Source of the DNA: Patescibacteria group bacterium
GTDB taxonomy: Bacteria; Patescibacteriota; UBA1384; UBA12157; JAENIV01
Assembly (NCBI GenBank): GCA_023485405.1
Contig: JAMCZU010000002.1
Location: 1-51,245, forward strand
Direction of reading: 5' to 3'
Length of the DNA stretch: 51,245 bases
Position numbers and translations under genes: made by a program. This document shows positions 40,390-48,641 of the stretch, in pieces (within the stretch, counting starts at the first letter, position 1; every line of letters begins with the position of its first letter). Below the pieces are notes generated by a model that saw only the letters and a program-made list of their open reading frames with translations, had not been told where the DNA came from and searched no databases.

Positions 40390-40914
40390 TTACTCCTTTA
40401 AAAGCTCATCGAGCTTTTCGTCTAAAGCCTTGAGACGTTCTTCTTCACCTAATTCAATTTCTGGTTTTTCTACTTTCTTAGGTTTAACAGCAGGAATTTG
40501 AACTTTCTTTGGTGTTTTTATTTCTTTTTTTGCTTTTTCTGTTTCGACTTCTTTTTCAATTTCAGTTATTTTCTTTTCTTCTTCTGGTTTTGGTTTTTCC
40601 TCAGTTGGTAATTCTTCTTTTTTTGTTATTTTCGTTGAAGTTTCTTTTTTCTTAAAAATAACAATTAAGTGTCTTAAAATTTCATCTTTAAGATTAAGCT
40701 TGCGGTTAAGTTCAATGATTTTTTCCGGGTCTATCTCAAGAACAACGGTAGTAAAATAAGCTTCTTTTTCTTTTTGAATTTTATAAGAAAGCTGTTTTTG
40801 ACCCAATGTTGAGGTAGAAATAATTTTTCCATCCAAAGCTTCAATTTCTTTTGAGACTGGTTTTTCTTTTAAATCTTCCTTTGTGAGGAAGGTAATTTCA
40901 TATTGTTTATTCAT
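40390..40914 (-). CDS. rpsF: 30S ribosomal protein S6 with K/E-rich C-terminal extension
   Basis: YEITFLTKEDL...LGQKQLSYKIQKEKEAYFTTVVLE; operon rpsF-ssb-rpsR. Confidence 0.9.
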   Translation of the reverse strand: MNKQYEITFLTKEDLKEKPVSKEIEALDGKIISTSTLGQKQLSYKIQKEKEAYFTTVVLEIDPEKIIELNRKLNLKDEILRHLIVIFKKKETSTKITKKEELPTEEKPKPEEEKKITEIEKEVETEKAKKEIKTPKKVQIPAVKPKKVEKPEIELGEEERLKALDEKLDELLKE

Positions 40915-40962
40915 TGCTTTTTAAATATACCAGAGAAAAGTTTATTTTGCAAGGGTTTACTC

Positions 40963-40991
40963 TTGAAAAAAATAACCAGTTATGATATAAA
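40963..40991 (+). promoter_or_regulatory. promoter of 41037 cassette
   Basis: TTGAAA-17 nt-TATAAA. Confidence 0.6.
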
Positions 40992-41036
40992 TCTATTAGA
41001 TATATCATTTCTCTATTAATCCAGGGGGATGACGAG

Positions 41037-41222
41037 ATGAAAAAGGTGACAGTTGATCTTGAGAAAACAAGAATTAATCATCTTATAGAGATGATATACA
41101 AGGAAAATGATATTAAATCTGAGGATAGCGAGTCCGATCTTGAGATTGAATTGGGTCATATTATGGGGGATATTAACGTACTAAGCGAGGTCTGGATGTC
41201 TTATCCTACCAGATCATGGTAG
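41037..41222 (+). CDS. small acidic hypothetical protein
   Basis: RBS AGGGGG, own promoter and terminator, 61 aa. Confidence 0.6.
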   Translation: MKKVTVDLEKTRINHLIEMIYKENDIKSEDSESDLEIELGHIMGDINVLSEVWMSYPTRSW

Positions 41223-41250
41223 CGGGCTGTTTTAGATAGTCCGCTTTTTT
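41221..41250 (+). terminator. intrinsic terminator
   Basis: AGCGGGCT...AGTCCGCT-TTTTT. Confidence 0.8.
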
Positions 41251-42353
41251 TAAACATTAAATCTAAAGAGCATTACATCGCCGTCTTGGGCGATATAAGT
41301 TTTGCCTTCGGTTTTAATCAGGCCTTTTTCTTTGCAATTTTGCCAGCCTTGATGCTCAACAAAATCATTATACTTTATTACATCGGCGGCAATAAATCCG
41401 CGTTCAAAATCGGTGTGAATTTTGCCGGCCGCTTGCGGCGCGGTCGAATTTTTGACAATGGTCCAAGCACGAGTTTCTTTTTCACCGGAAGTAAAAAAAG
41501 TAATCAGTCCCAGTGTAACATAGGCGGCCGAAATTAAGCGATTAAGGCCGCTTTCTTTCAAATTTAAAGATTCTAAAAATTCTTTTTGGTCGGCGTCATT
41601 TAATTCACCAAGCTCTGATTCAATTTTAGCCGAAATGGGGATTAGAGCCTCGGGATTTTTAATTAGTTCACCTAAATGATATTTTTCAATTAATTCTTCG
41701 GGTTTTGCGGTGGCCATTTCTTCTGAAACATTGGCAATATATAAAACCGGTTTTGAAGTAATAAATTGAAATTCACAAATTGGTTCTAGATCTTCACTGT
41801 TAGGAAAAATAGCCCAAATAGGCATTTCTTCTTCGAGTCCAGCTTTAATTTTTTCTAAAATTGCTATTTTCTTTTTGGTTTCGTTATCCCCGGGTTTGAG
41901 ATTCTTTTGCATTCTCTCTAGTGTTTTTTCAGCCAGGGCCAAGTCGGCCAGAATTAATTCAAGATTAATGGTTTTTATATCTTCGGCCGGGTTAATTTGA
42001 CCGCCGACATGAATAATATCAGGGTTTTCAAAAAATCTAATCACCATCGCAATTGCGTCTGTTTCTTTGATGTGGCTGAGAAATTGGTTACCTAAACCCT
42101 CGCCTTTGTGAGCGCCTTTGACGAGTCCGGCGATATCAATAAAATCAATGGTGGTGGGGACAGTTTTTTGGCTTTTAGAGATTTCTGTTAATTTTTCCAA
42201 CCGAACGTCGGGTACTTCAACCACGCCGACATTGGGGTCAATGGTGCAAAAAGGATAATTACTTGCTTCAGCTTGGGCGTTTTTAACCAAAGCATTAAAT
42301 AATGTCGATTTCCCCACATTTGGTAATCCCACAATTCCAATACTTAAACTCAT
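41250..42353 (-). CDS. ychF: redox-regulated ATPase/GTPase YchF
   Basis: GIVGLPNVGKSTLFNALVKNAQAEASNYPFCTIDPNVGVVEVPD. Confidence 0.97.
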   Translation of the reverse strand: MSLSIGIVGLPNVGKSTLFNALVKNAQAEASNYPFCTIDPNVGVVEVPDVRLEKLTEISKSQKTVPTTIDFIDIAGLVKGAHKGEGLGNQFLSHIKETDAIAMVIRFFENPDIIHVGGQINPAEDIKTINLELILADLALAEKTLERMQKNLKPGDNETKKKIAILEKIKAGLEEEMPIWAIFPNSEDLEPICEFQFITSKPVLYIANVSEEMATAKPEELIEKYHLGELIKNPEALIPISAKIESELGELNDADQKEFLESLNLKESGLNRLISAAYVTLGLITFFTSGEKETRAWTIVKNSTAPQAAGKIHTDFERGFIAADVIKYNDFVEHQGWQNCKEKGLIKTEGKTYIAQDGDVMLFRFNV

Positions 42354-42426
42354 AATTAATATTTCCACGTTAAATTTATTGTTATAAATTTAACTATACC
42401 TTAAATTATTCTATTTGACCAGTAAT

Positions 42427-42447
42427 ACATCACCTATGAGGTGATGT
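42427..42447. repeat. perfect palindrome ACATCACCTatgAGGTGATGT
   Basis: 9-bp arms, 3-nt loop. Confidence 0.7.
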
Positions 42448-42468
42448 GTGATACGAAAAAATTTTTTC

Positions 42469-42498
42469 TTGCAAGAATTAACTAAATAATAGTATAAT
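42469..42498 (+). promoter_or_regulatory. promoter of 42557 gene
   Basis: TTGCAA-18 nt-TATAAT. Confidence 0.65.
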
Positions 42499-42556
42499 TA
42501 AAGCGTCTTTTAACCATGGCAATGTTGGAATGTTGGTGAGTTAGGAGGACAAGAGA

Positions 42557-43042
42557 ATGTCTGTCAAGCAGATTCTCAACATTGGCGAGTCAAGACAGGT
42601 AAAAAACGTCCAAGAAAGTGGACGAATCTTAAGAAGAGTGGTAGACAGTAATCGCACCAAGAGTGTACACGATTTGAGGCAAGAATTGGGTGGAAAACTT
42701 GAAACACTGGACTTTATTAATGAAGATCAACAGAATACTCTCAAATTGATCCTTGGTGAAGCATTAACAAATGCTTGCTGTTATACCCTGGACCAACGGC
42801 CAATTGAGATCGCTTGGGAGAGTTCTCCTTCTGATCTTCAGTTGAGGATTACTAATTCGAATAGGAACCACAAGAGTCAATTAGTAGCTCTTCCTGAAGA
42901 TTGTCTATCGGAGCATGGTCGAGGGATAGTCTTAATCGAAGAGTTGGCCAAGTGCCTAGTAGGTGAGGCAGGGCTTCATACCGGCTGCAGCTTATGCAGT
43001 AGTTTTAATCGGACGGTATTCCGAATAAATATTGGTTTTTAG
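42557..43042 (+). CDS. HATPase_c-like (RsbW/anti-sigma regulatory factor type) protein
   Basis: LILGEALTNACCYTLDQRPIEI (N-box-like), LSEHGRGIVLIEEL (G-box-like). Confidence 0.75.
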   Translation: MSVKQILNIGESRQVKNVQESGRILRRVVDSNRTKSVHDLRQELGGKLETLDFINEDQQNTLKLILGEALTNACCYTLDQRPIEIAWESSPSDLQLRITNSNRNHKSQLVALPEDCLSEHGRGIVLIEELAKCLVGEAGLHTGCSLCSSFNRTVFRINIGF

Positions 43043-43989
43043 CGCTCATTAGCTCCGTCGTCTTGGCGGGGCTTTCTATTTCTTAGCCCATGAAAAGCTT
43101 GGTGAACTTCATATAAATTTTTATCGGTGACGTGAGTATAAATTTGGGTCGTCGCAATATTTTCATGGCCAAGTAATGACTGAACAGCCCGCAAATCAGA
43201 ACCAGAAAAAAGTAAATCGGTGGCGAAAGTATGTCTTAACGAATGCGGCGTAATTATTTTTGTAATCCCGCTTGCTTTGGCATATTTTCTGATCATTCGC
43301 TGAACAGAGCGCGGAGTTATGCCTTTTGCTTGGTGTTTAATATCAATTTCTGATTTATTAGTATGCCCATAAGAGACGAAAAGATATTCCGATTGATCGG
43401 TTCGAATATTTAAATATTTTTGCAGCGATAATTTAGCGTTCTCATCTAAAAAGACTACTCGGATTTTTCCTCCCTTTCCTTTAATTGAAAATTCTGGTTT
43501 TTTAAGATTAATGTCATCTTTTTTAAGACTGCAAAGTTCTGAAACACGAAGGCCGGTTGAAAAAAATAAGTCTAGGATAGCTTTGTCTCGTAATCCTTGA
43601 ATAGTTTTCAAATCGGGTTGATTTAATAACACATCCAGTTCATCGTCGGTGAGAAAAATTAATTCTTTTTGACTGGTTTTAGCTAATTCTATTCTTTCGG
43701 CGGCCAAGACATTGATATTTTTCCTATTTTGTAAAAAAGTTAAAAAGGACCTTAAAGCAATTAAATAATAATTTTGGGTGCTCTTAGAAATATTTGTTCT
43801 GTTAAGCGCTAAGCGAAATTTTCTGATTAAATCTAAATCGATTTTTTCCGGATTTTCGATTTGGTTTTCTTTAGCAAAAACGCTAAATGTTCGTAGATAA
43901 CGATCGTAATTTTTAGTACTAGCAATAGTGCGGCCTTTTTCAACCTCCATATATTCTAAAAAATCGGTAATCAGAGAATTTATTGACAT
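43039..43989 (-). CDS. tyrosine recombinase, XerC/XerD-type
   Basis: FFSTGLRVSELCSL, HSLRHTFATDLL, LLGHENIATTQIYTHV. Confidence 0.93.
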   Translation of the reverse strand: MSINSLITDFLEYMEVEKGRTIASTKNYDRYLRTFSVFAKENQIENPEKIDLDLIRKFRLALNRTNISKSTQNYYLIALRSFLTFLQNRKNINVLAAERIELAKTSQKELIFLTDDELDVLLNQPDLKTIQGLRDKAILDLFFSTGLRVSELCSLKKDDINLKKPEFSIKGKGGKIRVVFLDENAKLSLQKYLNIRTDQSEYLFVSYGHTNKSEIDIKHQAKGITPRSVQRMIRKYAKASGITKIITPHSLRHTFATDLLFSGSDLRAVQSLLGHENIATTQIYTHVTDKNLYEVHQAFHGLRNRKPRQDDGANER

Positions 43990-44071
43990 AATTAAATTTT
44001 ACGACGCATTTTCTTTATTGTCAAAAAGAAATAATTCTGATAAGTTTAGAAGAGAAAGAAAGGTATTAAAA

Positions 44072-44644
44072 ATGATCCATCAAATAACTGCCATTGACGA
44101 AAGAATTGTTTTAAGTTTAAACTCTTTTTTTGCCAAGCATAGTAACACAATTATTGATAAATTTTTTGCGGAGTACCTGATTTATTCTTTACCGGTTATT
44201 TTACTTGTTTTATGGTTTTACTCAAAGGATTCAAAAAAAGTCACACTACGAGCTTTGTTTTCGGTTATTTTGGCTTGGCCGATTTTGGCTTATACGATTG
44301 GCAATTTAATTAACCGACCCCGGCCTTTTGAGATCACCGGGATTCAAGAATTGGTTTTTCATCGGCCGGATTATTCTTTTCCTTCAGATCATGCTAGCGC
44401 TCTTTTTGCCGTCGCTTTTTCTTTGTGGTTTTCTGGGTATAAGAAATTGGCTTGGGCAATATTAGCTATGGCGATTGTCGTTTCTTTCTTTAGGGTGGCC
44501 ACAGCGATTCATTTCCCAACTGATATTTTAGGTGGATTGGCCATTGGACTGCTTTCTGCTTATTTAATTGATCTTTTTGACAAGCCATTAAATATTATTT
44601 ACAGTTTTATTTTAAAAATTTGTCGAGTTTTGCATTTAGCCTAA
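44072..44644 (+). CDS. PAP2-family phosphatase
   Basis: NRPRPFE, PSDHASALFAVA, FFRVATAIHFPTDILGG. Confidence 0.9.
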   Translation: MIHQITAIDERIVLSLNSFFAKHSNTIIDKFFAEYLIYSLPVILLVLWFYSKDSKKVTLRALFSVILAWPILAYTIGNLINRPRPFEITGIQELVFHRPDYSFPSDHASALFAVAFSLWFSGYKKLAWAILAMAIVVSFFRVATAIHFPTDILGGLAIGLLSAYLIDLFDKPLNIIYSFILKICRVLHLA

Positions 44645-44656
44645 AAAGGCGGTTTT

Positions 44657-45262
44657 ATTAACAAAAATGTTCATAAATTTATTGATTACGTAGCTTTTGT
44701 CATCTCGGCCTTTTTTAGTCCTTATGTTACAGCCCTAGTTTTTATTATTTTAATTAGCTATCACTATTCTCGTAATTTAAGTCAGTTTTTACCTTGGATG
44801 ATCACATTTTTACTATTTGCGATCATTATCCCTGGTTTTTATGTTTTATGGCTATTGGAATCTCGGCAGATTCGCGATCTTCATATTTCTGATAAAAATG
44901 ATCGAAAAATCCCTTTTCTTTTAGCCGGTGTTTCGTCAGTGATTGGTGCTTTCTTACTTTTTATTTTAGGCGCGGCCAAACCCGTGACAGTAATCGGCGC
45001 GGCTTATGCGATTAATGTTGTCGGAGTGGCACTTCTGACTCAAGTGTGGAAAGTGAGTATTCATACGGCTCTTTTTTCAGCAATTGCGACGATTTCGGTT
45101 ATTCTTTTTGGCATTCATCTATGGTGGTTGTATTTGTTTTTAATCCCTTTAGCGTGGTCGAGGATTCATCGGAAACGGCATACTATCTGGCAAGCGGTGG
45201 CGGGATCTTTAATCGCTTTCGTTTTAACGGCCGCTACTTTTTGGTTTTTCGGCTACCTTTAA
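44657..45262 (+). CDS. membrane protein related to the PAP2 superfamily; start uncertain
   Basis: Track ORF starts at 44798, but protein-like sequence in the same frame (INKNVHKFIDYVAFVISAFFSPYVTALVFIILISYHYSRNLSQFLPW) precedes it without ATG/GTG/TTG. Confidence 0.6.
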   Translation: MNKNVHKFIDYVAFVISAFFSPYVTALVFIILISYHYSRNLSQFLPWMITFLLFAIIIPGFYVLWLLESRQIRDLHISDKNDRKIPFLLAGVSSVIGAFLLFILGAAKPVTVIGAAYAINVVGVALLTQVWKVSIHTALFSAIATISVILFGIHLWWLYLFLIPLAWSRIHRKRHTIWQAVAGSLIAFVLTAATFWFFGYL

Positions 45263-45269
45263 TATCCAC

Positions 45270-45355
45270 ACTAATAACTAATTAAAACTAATAACGAATA
45301 TCGAATTATCAATGATGTAGAACAGTATTAGTTATTAGTTAAGATTCGTTATTAG
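45270..45355. repeat. interleaved AT-rich inverted repeat
   Basis: CTAATAACTAAT/ATTAGTTATTAG and CTAATAACGAAT/ATTCGTTATTAG. Confidence 0.75.
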
Positions 45356-45364
45356 CGAGGTAAT

Positions 45365-45985
45365 ATGGCAAGTATTATTTTATCCACAATTGCATCTTGG
45401 ATTATGGGGGTAATTAGTACCCTTGGCTATGGTGGAGTAGCTCTTTTAATGGCGATTGAATCAGCTAATATTCCACTACCTTCAGAAATAATTATGCCTT
45501 TTTCTGGATTTTTAGTGGCCAAAGGTGAACTGAATCTTTGGTTAGTGGGACTCTCTGGTGCTATTGGCTGTGTGATTGGTTCAATTTTTTCTTATTGGTT
45601 GGGAGCGTGGGGTGGTAGACCATTAATCGAAAAATATGGTAAATATATTTTTATTTCTCATCACGATTTGGATTTAGCGGATAAATGGTTTAAAAAACAT
45701 GGTGAAGTCACCGTTTTTGTGGGAAGACTTTTACCAGTAATTAGAACATTTATTTCTTTTCCGGCAGGCATTGCCAGAATGAATTTTTGGCGATTTGTGG
45801 TTTATTCTTTTTTAGGGTCTTTACCGTGGTCGCTGGCTTTGGCTTTTATTGGTCAAAAATTAGGCGAAAACTGGGAAAGCCTGCGTCGCTATTTTCATGG
45901 ATTTGATTGGGTTATTCTAGGACTAATAGTGATTGGTATTATTTGGTGGATCAGAAGACATCTAAAGCAAAATTCTAAGCACTAA
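45365..45985 (+). CDS. DedA-family membrane protein
   Basis: ESANIPLPSEIIMPFSGFLV, VFVGRLLPVIRTFISFPAGIARM. Confidence 0.93.
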   Translation: MASIILSTIASWIMGVISTLGYGGVALLMAIESANIPLPSEIIMPFSGFLVAKGELNLWLVGLSGAIGCVIGSIFSYWLGAWGGRPLIEKYGKYIFISHHDLDLADKWFKKHGEVTVFVGRLLPVIRTFISFPAGIARMNFWRFVVYSFLGSLPWSLALAFIGQKLGENWESLRRYFHGFDWVILGLIVIGIIWWIRRHLKQNSKH

Positions 45986-46626
45986 TCAATGGACATATCT
46001 TCAGGTTCTTCTTCTTTGCCGTCATATTGGCTTGGAGCAGTTTTATCATCTGGTGATTTAAAACGATCTTCATTTTTTGACTTATCTTCTACTGGTGGTT
46101 CTTGGGAAAATTGAACATCAATTTTATCACCTTGGGGTGACGGTGTTGGTGTGGTTTTGGATGGTACAGGATTACTAGGAGGTGGCGTGGATGTTTGGCT
46201 GGCAATAGCCACTGGAGCAGGGTTCTGAACAGAAGGTTTAGGTGGTTGTGGTGCGGCAAACCCAGCTGGTTTGGGTGATTCAGCTTTAGTTAGTGGTGCT
46301 ACTGGTGGTTTCGGTGGAGGTGGAGGAGTGGTTTGAATTGGTGGTGTCGGATTCGGCGTCACAGGTTTTGAATGTTCGACCATTGGTGGTAAGCCCACTT
46401 TTTCCGGCGCCTTTTTAATTTCTTCTTTCACATTTTCAACTTTTGCTTCACCGCCAGTGATATGTTCTAAATATTTTACATCAACAATCGCCACGGCTGG
46501 TTTGCCGCCTTTGGTGAGAACATAGAGTTTGTCTTTTTGGACTTCGTTAACAATTTGAGAAAAATGATCACGTGCCTCAGTTAGGGGAATGATATTCTCT
46601 AATGAAACCTTGAGTGGATTTTCCAT
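45982..46626 (-). CDS. Phd/YefM-like N-terminal domain with long Pro-rich tail
   Basis: IIPLTEARDHFSQIVNEVQKDKLYVLTKGGKPAVAIVDVKYLEHI then Pro-rich, disordered C-terminus. Confidence 0.75.
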   Translation of the reverse strand: MENPLKVSLENIIPLTEARDHFSQIVNEVQKDKLYVLTKGGKPAVAIVDVKYLEHITGGEAKVENVKEEIKKAPEKVGLPPMVEHSKPVTPNPTPPIQTTPPPPPKPPVAPLTKAESPKPAGFAAPQPPKPSVQNPAPVAIASQTSTPPPSNPVPSKTTPTPSPQGDKIDVQFSQEPPVEDKSKNEDRFKSPDDKTAPSQYDGKEEEPEDMSID

Positions 46627-46724
46627 AAAAACCTCCTTTTAAATGGTCATTTTAATCATATAATGTGATTGATTTTTCGTCAAGATTATTCTAGAATAAA
46701 GAAGGGTCTTTTGAGGTCAAGGCC

Positions 46725-46753
46725 TTGACAAATCACCACTTTTGTGGTATAGT
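46725..46753 (+). promoter_or_regulatory. promoter of 46806 cassette
   Basis: TTGACA-17 nt-TATAGT. Confidence 0.85.
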
Positions 46754-46805
46754 ATATGGTTCGAAAGAAAATCAGATACTCTGTACAGGGAGGTAAGAGA
46801 TAATT

Positions 46806-47102
46806 ATGGGAAAGATAGCTTTGGTGGTTCTGGTTGTAATAGCGGTATTTTTTGGCCTGGCTTGGGTTGTCAACGGTTATCCGGTTTGGCGGCTCGAGTA
46901 TCTGCAGCCAACTGGTCATTGGGACTTTGGGAACTTGCTCTTAATGTATTCGTATCTTATTTTCATAGTCCATGACTGGTTAACTTGCACAATTGTGGGA
47001 GTGATGGTAATTATTGCCGGGGCTTTAGTCTGGCATTATGGTCGTTCTGATAAACCATCTCCGCCCCCGAGTTACAGATTTAAAACATTCTTAGACGGCT
47101 AG
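46806..47102 (+). CDS. small membrane protein of unknown function
   Basis: RBS GGGAGG; two or more hydrophobic helices; own promoter and terminator. Confidence 0.7.
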   Translation: MGKIALVVLVVIAVFFGLAWVVNGYPVWRLEYLQPTGHWDFGNLLLMYSYLIFIVHDWLTCTIVGVMVIIAGALVWHYGRSDKPSPPPSYRFKTFLDG

Positions 47103-47134
47103 TAAAGCCGCGTGTTTTTTCTTCTTTCATTGGG

Positions 47135-47165
47135 GCCCCGGCATTATGTCCGGGGTCTTTTTTTA
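47135..47165 (+). terminator. intrinsic terminator
   Basis: CCCCGG-cattatgt-CCGGGG-TC-TTTTTTT. Confidence 0.9.
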
Positions 47166-47286
47166 AATAAAATAATGGCCCAGTGGTAGTCAGCCTGTCT
47201 GGGCCAAAGAGATAGATCCCGGCCTCACTTGGGAGACAGTATTAGTCTGGAAGCAAGGTTAGACGCGGGATATTGGGTATAAACCC
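47165..47286 (-). ncRNA. candidate structured small RNA
   Basis: Minus strand: promoter at 47320-47293, 5' hairpin GGGTTTATACCC, long-range ATCCCG/CGGGAT, terminal GGCCCAG...CTGGGCC followed by ATTATTTTATTT. Confidence 0.5.
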
Positions 47287-47292
47287 TTTTTC

Positions 47293-47320
47293 ATTGTAAG
47301 AGTCAATTATATCTTGTCAA
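47293..47320 (-). promoter_or_regulatory. minus-strand promoter
   Basis: TTGACA-16 nt-TACAAT. Confidence 0.6.
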
Positions 47321-47366
47321 CATTCAAAAATTTGAAATTTAAAAAATTTTCAGGTATATTTAACAT

Positions 47367-48641
47367 ATGTTAAATCATAAATTAACTATTCTTTCTAATG
47401 GCTTAAGACTTATTACAGCACCACTGGAAAATACCAAAGCAGTGACTGTACTCTTTTTAGTGGGCGTTGGTTCTCGTTATGAAACGAAAGATCTTAATGG
47501 TATCTCTCATTTTTTAGAACATATGTTTTTTAAGGGAACGGCTAAGCGTCCAAAAACCATTGATATTGCTAAAGCGCTTGATGCCGTCGGCGCCAGTTAC
47601 AATGCTTTTACTTCTGAAGAAAACACTGGTTTTTTTGTGAGAGCCGCCTCCGAACATTTTGAACTCGCTTTAGATATTTTGTTTGATATGCTTTATAACT
47701 CTACTTTTAAAGATGAAGAAATCGAACGCGAAAAAGGAGTAATTATTGAAGAGATTAATATGTATCAAGATCTGCCTCAAAGTTATATTTCAGAGGTGGC
47801 TAAACAGCTTTTTTATGGTGATCAACCTTTGGGTTGGCAAACAACGGGTCTTAAAGAAACGGTCCAAAAATTTTCAAGAAAAGATTTCGTCAATTATCGT
47901 GATAAATTTTATACGCCAGAGAATATGATTGTAGCGATTGCCGGCGGGAAAAATAGTGTGCCTTGGCAAGAAAAAATTCAAGAATTTTTTCAAAAAGTCG
48001 AGTCAAAAAAGAAGGCAGATTATATTAAAATTGAAGAAAATCAAACAAAACCAGGGTTAAAAATCCATTTTAAAAAAACTGATCAAGCTCATTTAATTTT
48101 AGGTTTTCGCACTATTGCGCGAACTAGTCCAGAGCGTCCGGTTTTAAGAGTTTTAAATAATATTTTTGGTGAAACAATGTCTTCCAGGCTCTTTACGGAA
48201 GTGCGAGAACGAAGAGGCCTCGCTTATTATGTTTCTTCAGAGATGGCCGATTTTCAAGATGCGGGTGTTTTTGGCGCAGCAGCCGGAGTGGATATTTCCC
48301 GGGCCGAAGAAGCGGTTAAAGTTATCTTAGAAGAATTTAATAGATTAAAGAAAGAAGAAGTGGCATTTGAAGAACTTCAAAGAGCTAAAGAAAATCTTAA
48401 AGGACGAATGTATTTGAGTCTGGAAGAGTCTTTTGCGGTGGCGGAATTTCTAGCCGAGCAGAAACTCTTTTGGGATAAAATTGAGCAACCAGAAGATTTA
48501 ATTAAAAAATATGAAAAAGTAACTGCTTCAGATATTAAAAAATTTGCTAATGATTATTTTGTAGGAAAAAACTTAAATTTAGCGATGATTGGTCCGTTTC
48601 AAGACAAGGCCAATTTTCAAAAATTACTAGAAAGATTCTAA
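47367..48641 (+). CDS. M16 family zinc metallopeptidase
   Basis: HFLEHMFFKGTAKR (HxxEH), downstream EEIERE. Confidence 0.95.
   Translation: MLNHKLTILSNGLRLITAPLENTKAVTVLFLVGVGSRYETKDLNGISHFLEHMFFKGTAKRPKTIDIAKALDAVGASYNAFTSEENTGFFVRAASEHFELALDILFDMLYNSTFKDEEIEREKGVIIEEINMYQDLPQSYISEVAKQLFYGDQPLGWQTTGLKETVQKFSRKDFVNYRDKFYTPENMIVAIAGGKNSVPWQEKIQEFFQKVESKKKADYIKIEENQTKPGLKIHFKKTDQAHLILGFRTIARTSPERPVLRVLNNIFGETMSSRLFTEVRERRGLAYYVSSEMADFQDAGVFGAAAGVDISRAEEAVKVILEEFNRLKKEEVAFEELQRAKENLKGRMYLSLEESFAVAEFLAEQKLFWDKIEQPEDLIKKYEKVTASDIKKFANDYFVGKNLNLAMIGPFQDKANFQKLLERF

Noticed and set aside
47175-47292. SRP RNA interpretation (plus-strand GTCTGGAAGCAAGG resembles CCGGAAGGAAGCAG)
   Set aside because: Closing pairs and asymmetric loop of SRP helix 8 cannot be formed; the promoter favours the minus strand.
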